Translations under genes and position numbers: made by a program
Notes under the pieces: model-generated
What the model saw: only the letters and a program-made list of their open reading frames with translations
What the model was told of the DNA's origin: nothing
Database searches by the model: none
Shown here: one piece after another, positions 1 to 5,676 of the stretch
Numbering within the stretch: the first letter of the stretch is position 1
Layout of the letters: every line of letters starts with the position of its first letter
NCBI GenBank assembly: GCA_937915285.1
Contig: CALDNG010000058.1
Span: 1-5,676 of the forward strand
Reading direction: 5' to 3'
DNA length: 5,676 nt
Origin: an uncultured Desulfomonile sp.
GTDB lineage: Bacteria > Desulfobacterota > Desulfomonilia > Desulfomonilales > Desulfomonilaceae

Positions 1-2
1 GG

Positions 3-1538
<1,536 letters not shown>

Positions 1539-1560
1539 GGATTTAATTCAAAACACGGCT

Positions 1561-1583
1561 CAGATGACATCGGGTCATAGCTG
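1561..1583 (+). other. Small hairpin in the atpA-atpG spacer
   Basis: The 62 nt between atpA and atpG contain a short inverted repeat: ATGAC (1564-1568), a five-base loop ATCGG, then GTCAT (1574-1578). CAG (1561-1563) can extend the stem by pairing with CTG (1581-1583) around a two-base AG bulge. No T-tract follows, so it is not a terminator. It lies just upstream of the atpG ribosome binding site (GAGGT, 1592-1596). It might influence mRNA stability or relative subunit translation, but a stem this short can arise by chance. Confidence 0.25.
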
Positions 1584-1600
1584 ATAGCAACGAGGTCCAA

Positions 1601-2464
1601 ATGGCAAGCCTACGAGATATTCGTAAACGCATAGCCAGTGTCAAAAACACGCAAAAGATTACTAACGCCATGAAGATGGTTGCGGCGGCCAAGCTTAGGA
1701 GAGCAGAAGAAGCCATAAAAGCCGGCAGACCGTTCTCTGACAAGATGCGGGAAGTTCTTATGTCTTTGGCGGCAAGAACAAATCCCGGGGCTCATCCCAT
1801 GCTTACCGTCGGGCCCGTCAAGAAGGCGTTACTAATCCTGGTGACTGCTGACAGAGGGCTCTGCGGCGCCTTCAACACGAGTTTGAATCGTCGCGCCGAA
1901 GCGTTTATCAAAGAGATGAAAGCCAAGGGCGTTGAGGTAGAATTGCTTACCGTGGGAAGAAAAGGCAACGACTACTTCCGGAGACGCTCTTCAACAATTG
2001 TGCATAAGTTTTCAAATGTCATGGGAAGTGTAAGCTATGAGCTTGCCGGCGATATATGCGCCGCATTTAACGAGAGGTTCATAGCCGGGGAGCATCAGGA
2101 GGTTTACATCCTTTACAACAGCTTCAGGAGCGCAGTCACGCAGGTGCTGACCTTGAGGCGACTTCTCCCGATAACGCCCGAAGAAGAGGGCTGGAAGCCC
2201 AGACGCGCATACCTTTATGAGCCGTCGGAGGAGGAACTTCTCACAGCCCTCCTGCCAAGGTACATTCAGGTTCAGGTCTTCACTGGCCTGCTCGACTCGG
2301 TAGCTAGCGAACACGGCGCTAGAATGACGGCCATGGAGGCTGCTACGTCGAATGCTAAGGAAATGATCTACAAGCTGACCCTGAAGTTCAACAGATTGCG
2401 TCAGGAGTCGATTACAACAGAATTGATGGAGATCGTCGGCGGGGCGGAGGCGCTGAAAGGTTAA
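1601..2464 (+). CDS. atpG: F-type ATP synthase subunit gamma
   Basis: Gamma is the rotating central shaft of F1, which couples c-ring rotation to the conformational cycle of the three beta sites. The protein has 287 residues, a typical bacterial length. The N-terminal coiled-coil helix is recognisable from DIRKRIASVKNTQKITNAMK (6-25) followed by MVAAAKLRRA, the segment that runs inside the alpha/beta hexamer. The central Rossmann-like domain carries the conserved TADRGLCGAFN (82-92). The C-terminal helix carries the gamma signature ITTELMEIVGGAEA (271-284), matching the PROSITE-type pattern. No regulatory insertion of the chloroplast kind is present. Translation probably starts at the ATG after GAGGT (1592-1596), four to five bases upstream, which is slightly close. 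The gene sits between atpA and atpD, with 62 nt spacers on either side, as expected for the operon. No truncation or frameshift is visible. Confidence 0.98.
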   Translation: MASLRDIRKRIASVKNTQKITNAMKMVAAAKLRRAEEAIKAGRPFSDKMREVLMSLAARTNPGAHPMLTVGPVKKALLILVTADRGLCGAFNTSLNRRAEAFIKEMKAKGVEVELLTVGRKGNDYFRRRSSTIVHKFSNVMGSVSYELAGDICAAFNERFIAGEHQEVYILYNSFRSAVTQVLTLRRLLPITPEEEGWKPRRAYLYEPSEEELLTALLPRYIQVQVFTGLLDSVASEHGARMTAMEAATSNAKEMIYKLTLKFNRLRQESITTELMEIVGGAEALKG

Positions 2465-2496
2465 ACCGACTCTCTCCATGCCTATAAATCATTTAA

Positions 2497-3969
<1,473 letters not shown>

Positions 3970-3982
3970 TCAGGAGAGACTA

Positions 3983-4390
3983 ATGGCTCAAAAGTTTAAG
4001 GTTGAACTGGTGACTCCTAAAGGGGTCGTCCTAAATAAAGAAGTTGAAGAAGTCATTGCGCCCGGAATAATGGGTGAGTTTGGTGTCCTCATCGGACACA
4101 CTCCCATGCTCACATTCATTAAACCCGGCATATTGTCATACCTTGAAAATGATCGGTTTGTAAAATATGCTGTTGGCTCGGGATTCTGTGAGGTTCTGAA
4201 GGATGCGGTGAATGTTCTTGTGGTAGAAGCCTATCCTGCAGAGTCCATTGACAAGAATGAAGTAAACGAGGAATTGGTCCGTCTTGAACGGGAAATTCTC
4301 GAAGTTAATGCGGTTGAGCACCCCACAGAGTACAACAAACTATCTGACAGCATAAAGGTCGCCAGAGCCAAGTTATCGATAGCAAACTAA
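3983..4390 (+). CDS. atpC: F-type ATP synthase subunit epsilon
   Basis: Epsilon joins gamma to the c-ring and can inhibit ATP hydrolysis through its mobile C-terminal helices. The 135-residue protein has the usual two-part layout. The N-terminal beta-sandwich (about 1-85) includes LVTPKGVVLNKEVEEVIAPG and GEFGVLIGHTPML (31-43), the family hallmark. The C-terminal helical hairpin (about 88-135) is rich in Glu, Lys and Arg. In Bacillus-type epsilon the first helix starts with an I/L-D-x-x-R-A motif that binds ATP. Here the equivalent is IDKNEV (89-94), so the Arg-Ala part is missing and ATP binding of that type is not supported. AGGAG (3972-3976) sits six bases before the ATG and supports this start. 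The gene follows atpD after 13 nt and is the last of the operon, since a terminator begins 29 nt after its stop. Confidence 0.97.
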   Translation: MAQKFKVELVTPKGVVLNKEVEEVIAPGIMGEFGVLIGHTPMLTFIKPGILSYLENDRFVKYAVGSGFCEVLKDAVNVLVVEAYPAESIDKNEVNEELVRLEREILEVNAVEHPTEYNKLSDSIKVARAKLSIAN

Positions 4391-4418
4391 ATACAGACTG
4401 ATCTGTTTTCCCAGTAGT

Positions 4419-4466
4419 GAAGCCCTGAACCGACTGTTTTCCGGTCGAATTCGGGGCTTCTTCTTT
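4419..4466 (+). terminator. Rho-independent terminator of the atp operon
   Basis: An inverted repeat pairs GAAGCCCTGAA (4419-4429) with TTCGGGGCTTC (4450-4460): eleven base pairs including one G-U pair. CGAC (4431-4434) and GTCG (4444-4447) can extend it above a small internal loop, leaving a nine-base apical loop. The T-rich TTCTTT (4461-4466) follows directly. The reverse strand has no comparable T-tract after the stem, so it acts on + strand transcription only. It ends the atpAGDC transcript and separates it from the peptidase gene. Confidence 0.88.
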
Positions 4467-4482
4467 GAATGATACTAGTGAT

Positions 4483-4486
4483 GAGG
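4483..4486 (+). promoter_or_regulatory. Ribosome binding site deciding the peptidase start
   Basis: GAGG lies nine bases upstream of the in-frame ATG at 4496. The two earlier in-frame ATGs, at 4469 and 4481, have no purine-rich site before them, and the one at 4469 is only three bases after the terminator T-tract. This favours 4496 as the true start. Confidence 0.6.
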
Positions 4487-4495
4487 CCCTATGCC

Positions 4496-5590
4496 ATGAT
4501 ACAGAACTCAGCTATTAGAGAATTCCAGAACACATTGGCCAAGTTAAAGCTCGACGCTGCGTTGATGAATACATCCGAAGTTACGCGATCCGTAAATCTG
4601 CGTCGCCTGTCGGGTTTCACCGGGTCTGACGCAGCACTTCTAATTACGCACAATGAAGCCCACCTGTTTACAGACGGCAGGTACAAAGCGCAATCACGAA
4701 TCGAATGCCCTCAACTGCGGATCCACATAACCAAAAACAAGATAAAATCGATTGCACGCATTATATTATCGAGGAATGTGGATTCAGTGGGTCTTGAAAC
4801 TGCTAGAATCTCTTACGAATTCGTTTCAGTCCTCAAGAAGATGTGCCCCCGGGTGAGGCTCGATAGGCTCAAGCCGGGAGAACTCAACGTGTTGCGCCTA
4901 CGCAAAACGCCCGATGAAGTTCATAAAATTAGGGACGCTGCCCATCTTGCTTCAGCGGCATGCATGGAGATTATATCCCGCGGGCTGAGCGGTAAATCCG
5001 AATCACGGGTGGCTTCCGAACTGGAATCTCTTTTCAGGGAGAAGGGAGCTTCAGGCGCTTCATTTGACACAATAGTGGCGTCGGGATGGAGGAGCGCGCT
5101 TCCTCACGGAACTGCTACATCCAGGATCATAGAGGCAGGTGAATTGGTTATAATTGATTATGGTTGCAGGTTTTCAGATTATTGCAGCGATGAAACGGTC
5201 ACCTGCATCGTGGAGAATGCCCCGAGACCGGAACAAAAGAAGATATATGAATCGGTGCGCGAAGCGCATGACCGGGCTATAGATTCTATAAGGCCAGGAA
5301 TACGTACTCGAGAAGTCGATCAGATGGCAAGGCAGGTAATAGAAAAAGCTGGTTATGGTGGGAACTTCCTCCACAGTCTTGGTCATGGAGTCGGCCTGGA
5401 GGTTCATGAAGCCCCCTATCTGTCACCTCGTTCAGCGGAAACTCTGGATATTGGAATGGTCTTTACAATTGAGCCAGGTGTTTATATTGAGGGGATTGGA
5501 GGAGTACGGCTGGAAAGTTTAGTCCATTTGACCGAGTCTGGTCCGGAGATTCTCAGCACGGCCCCAAAAGATTTGATCAGAGCTACTTGA
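4496..5590 (+). CDS. M24B metallopeptidase (Xaa-Pro aminopeptidase or dipeptidase)
   Basis: This cytoplasmic two-metal peptidase is expected to cleave the bond before proline at the N-terminus of peptides (aminopeptidase P) or in Xaa-Pro dipeptides (prolidase). Motifs alone do not separate the two. From the start used here the protein has 364 residues, typical of the short bacterial form. The N-terminal creatinase-like domain (about 1-125) shows RLSGFTGSD (37-45) and FTDGRY (58-63). The C-terminal pita-bread domain has all five metal ligands: Asp221 (IIDYG), Asp232 (CSDETVT), His297 (LGHGVGLE), Glu326 (TIEPGVY) and Glu340 (VRLES). The accessory histidines in LPHG (His204) and VHEAP (His304) are also present. 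Upstream in-frame ATGs at 4481 and 4469 would add 5 or 9 residues, but lack a ribosome binding site. The gene lies beyond the atp terminator, so it probably has its own promoter, which I could not identify, or depends on read-through. There is no signal peptide. Confidence 0.93.
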   Translation: MIQNSAIREFQNTLAKLKLDAALMNTSEVTRSVNLRRLSGFTGSDAALLITHNEAHLFTDGRYKAQSRIECPQLRIHITKNKIKSIARIILSRNVDSVGLETARISYEFVSVLKKMCPRVRLDRLKPGELNVLRLRKTPDEVHKIRDAAHLASAACMEIISRGLSGKSESRVASELESLFREKGASGASFDTIVASGWRSALPHGTATSRIIEAGELVIIDYGCRFSDYCSDETVTCIVENAPRPEQKKIYESVREAHDRAIDSIRPGIRTREVDQMARQVIEKAGYGGNFLHSLGHGVGLEVHEAPYLSPRSAETLDIGMVFTIEPGVYIEGIGGVRLESLVHLTESGPEILSTAPKDLIRAT

Positions 5591-5605
5591 CGCCATCGAA
5601 AAAAC

Positions 5606-5629
5606 ATGGCTAATAATAAAAGTTTTGTG
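5606..5629 (+). CDS. Possible start of a further gene, cut by adapter
   Basis: An ATG at 5606, 15 nt after the peptidase stop, opens a frame reading MANNKSFV up to 5629, where genomic sequence ends. The frame continues without a stop through the adapter to the window edge, but those residues are artificial. The position suits a downstream operon gene, yet there is no clear Shine-Dalgarno site (only an A-rich stretch) and eight codons are too few to identify a product. The rest of 5591-5629 holds nothing recognisable. Confidence 0.25.
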
Positions 5630-5676
5630 AGATCGGAAGAGCGTCGTGTAGGGAAAGAGTGTAGATCTCGGTGGTC
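5630..5676. other. Illumina TruSeq adapter sequence (assembly artefact)
   Basis: The last 47 bases begin AGATCGGAAGAGCGTCGTGT and continue to GGTGGTC. By recall this matches, base for base, the start of the 58-base reverse complement of the Illumina TruSeq universal (P5-side) adapter. That is the sequence read when an insert is shorter than the read. It is not genomic. The final genomic base is 5629, or within a base of it, since the first A can come from library A-tailing. Confidence 0.97.

Noticed and set aside
2012..2479. A 155-codon open frame on the minus strand
   Set aside because: It lies almost wholly opposite atpG, shows no recognisable motif and has no independent support; it is a shadow of the conserved gamma gene.
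4403..4442. Direct repeat CTGTTTTCC at 4403-4411 and 4434-4442
   Set aside because: Nine bases repeated twice in a non-coding stretch is weak. The second copy is explained by the terminator stem and loop, and no array or operator pattern follows.
4391..4495. A promoter for the peptidase gene
   Set aside because: GATACT at 4471-4476 matches a -10 box in four of six positions, but there is no acceptable -35 box at the right distance, so I do not annotate it.

Overview
This window holds the 3' half of a bacterial F-type ATP synthase operon, followed by a proline-specific peptidase gene and a short technical artefact at the right edge. All genes are on the + strand. The proteins are highly conserved and intact. 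The AtpA and AtpD sequences look most like those of anaerobic, sulfate-reducing or syntrophic Desulfobacterota (former Deltaproteobacteria). That placement is made by eye, not by a search, so it is tentative.

Layout: atpA (alpha, 12-1538), 62 nt spacer, atpG (gamma, 1601-2464), 62 nt spacer, atpD (beta, 2527-3969), 13 nt spacer, atpC (epsilon, 3983-4390), then a rho-independent terminator (4419-4466). This is the standard order of the F1 end of the operon. The delta subunit and the Fo genes are not in the window, which begins 11 nt before the atpA start codon. Alpha and beta form the catalytic hexamer, gamma is the central shaft, and epsilon caps gamma, links it to the c-ring and regulates ATP hydrolysis. 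The terminator shows that atpC is the last gene of the transcription unit.

Beyond the terminator is a separate gene for an M24B metallopeptidase (Xaa-Pro aminopeptidase or Xaa-Pro dipeptidase, best start 4496, end 5590) with all five metal ligands. A further 39 nt follow (5591-5629), including a possible start of another gene at 5606.

The last 47 bases (5630-5676) are not genomic. They match the Illumina TruSeq adapter, so the assembly ended by running into untrimmed adapter. I found no undescribed biological system here. The artefact is the most important observation, because any gene called across position 5630 would be chimeric.
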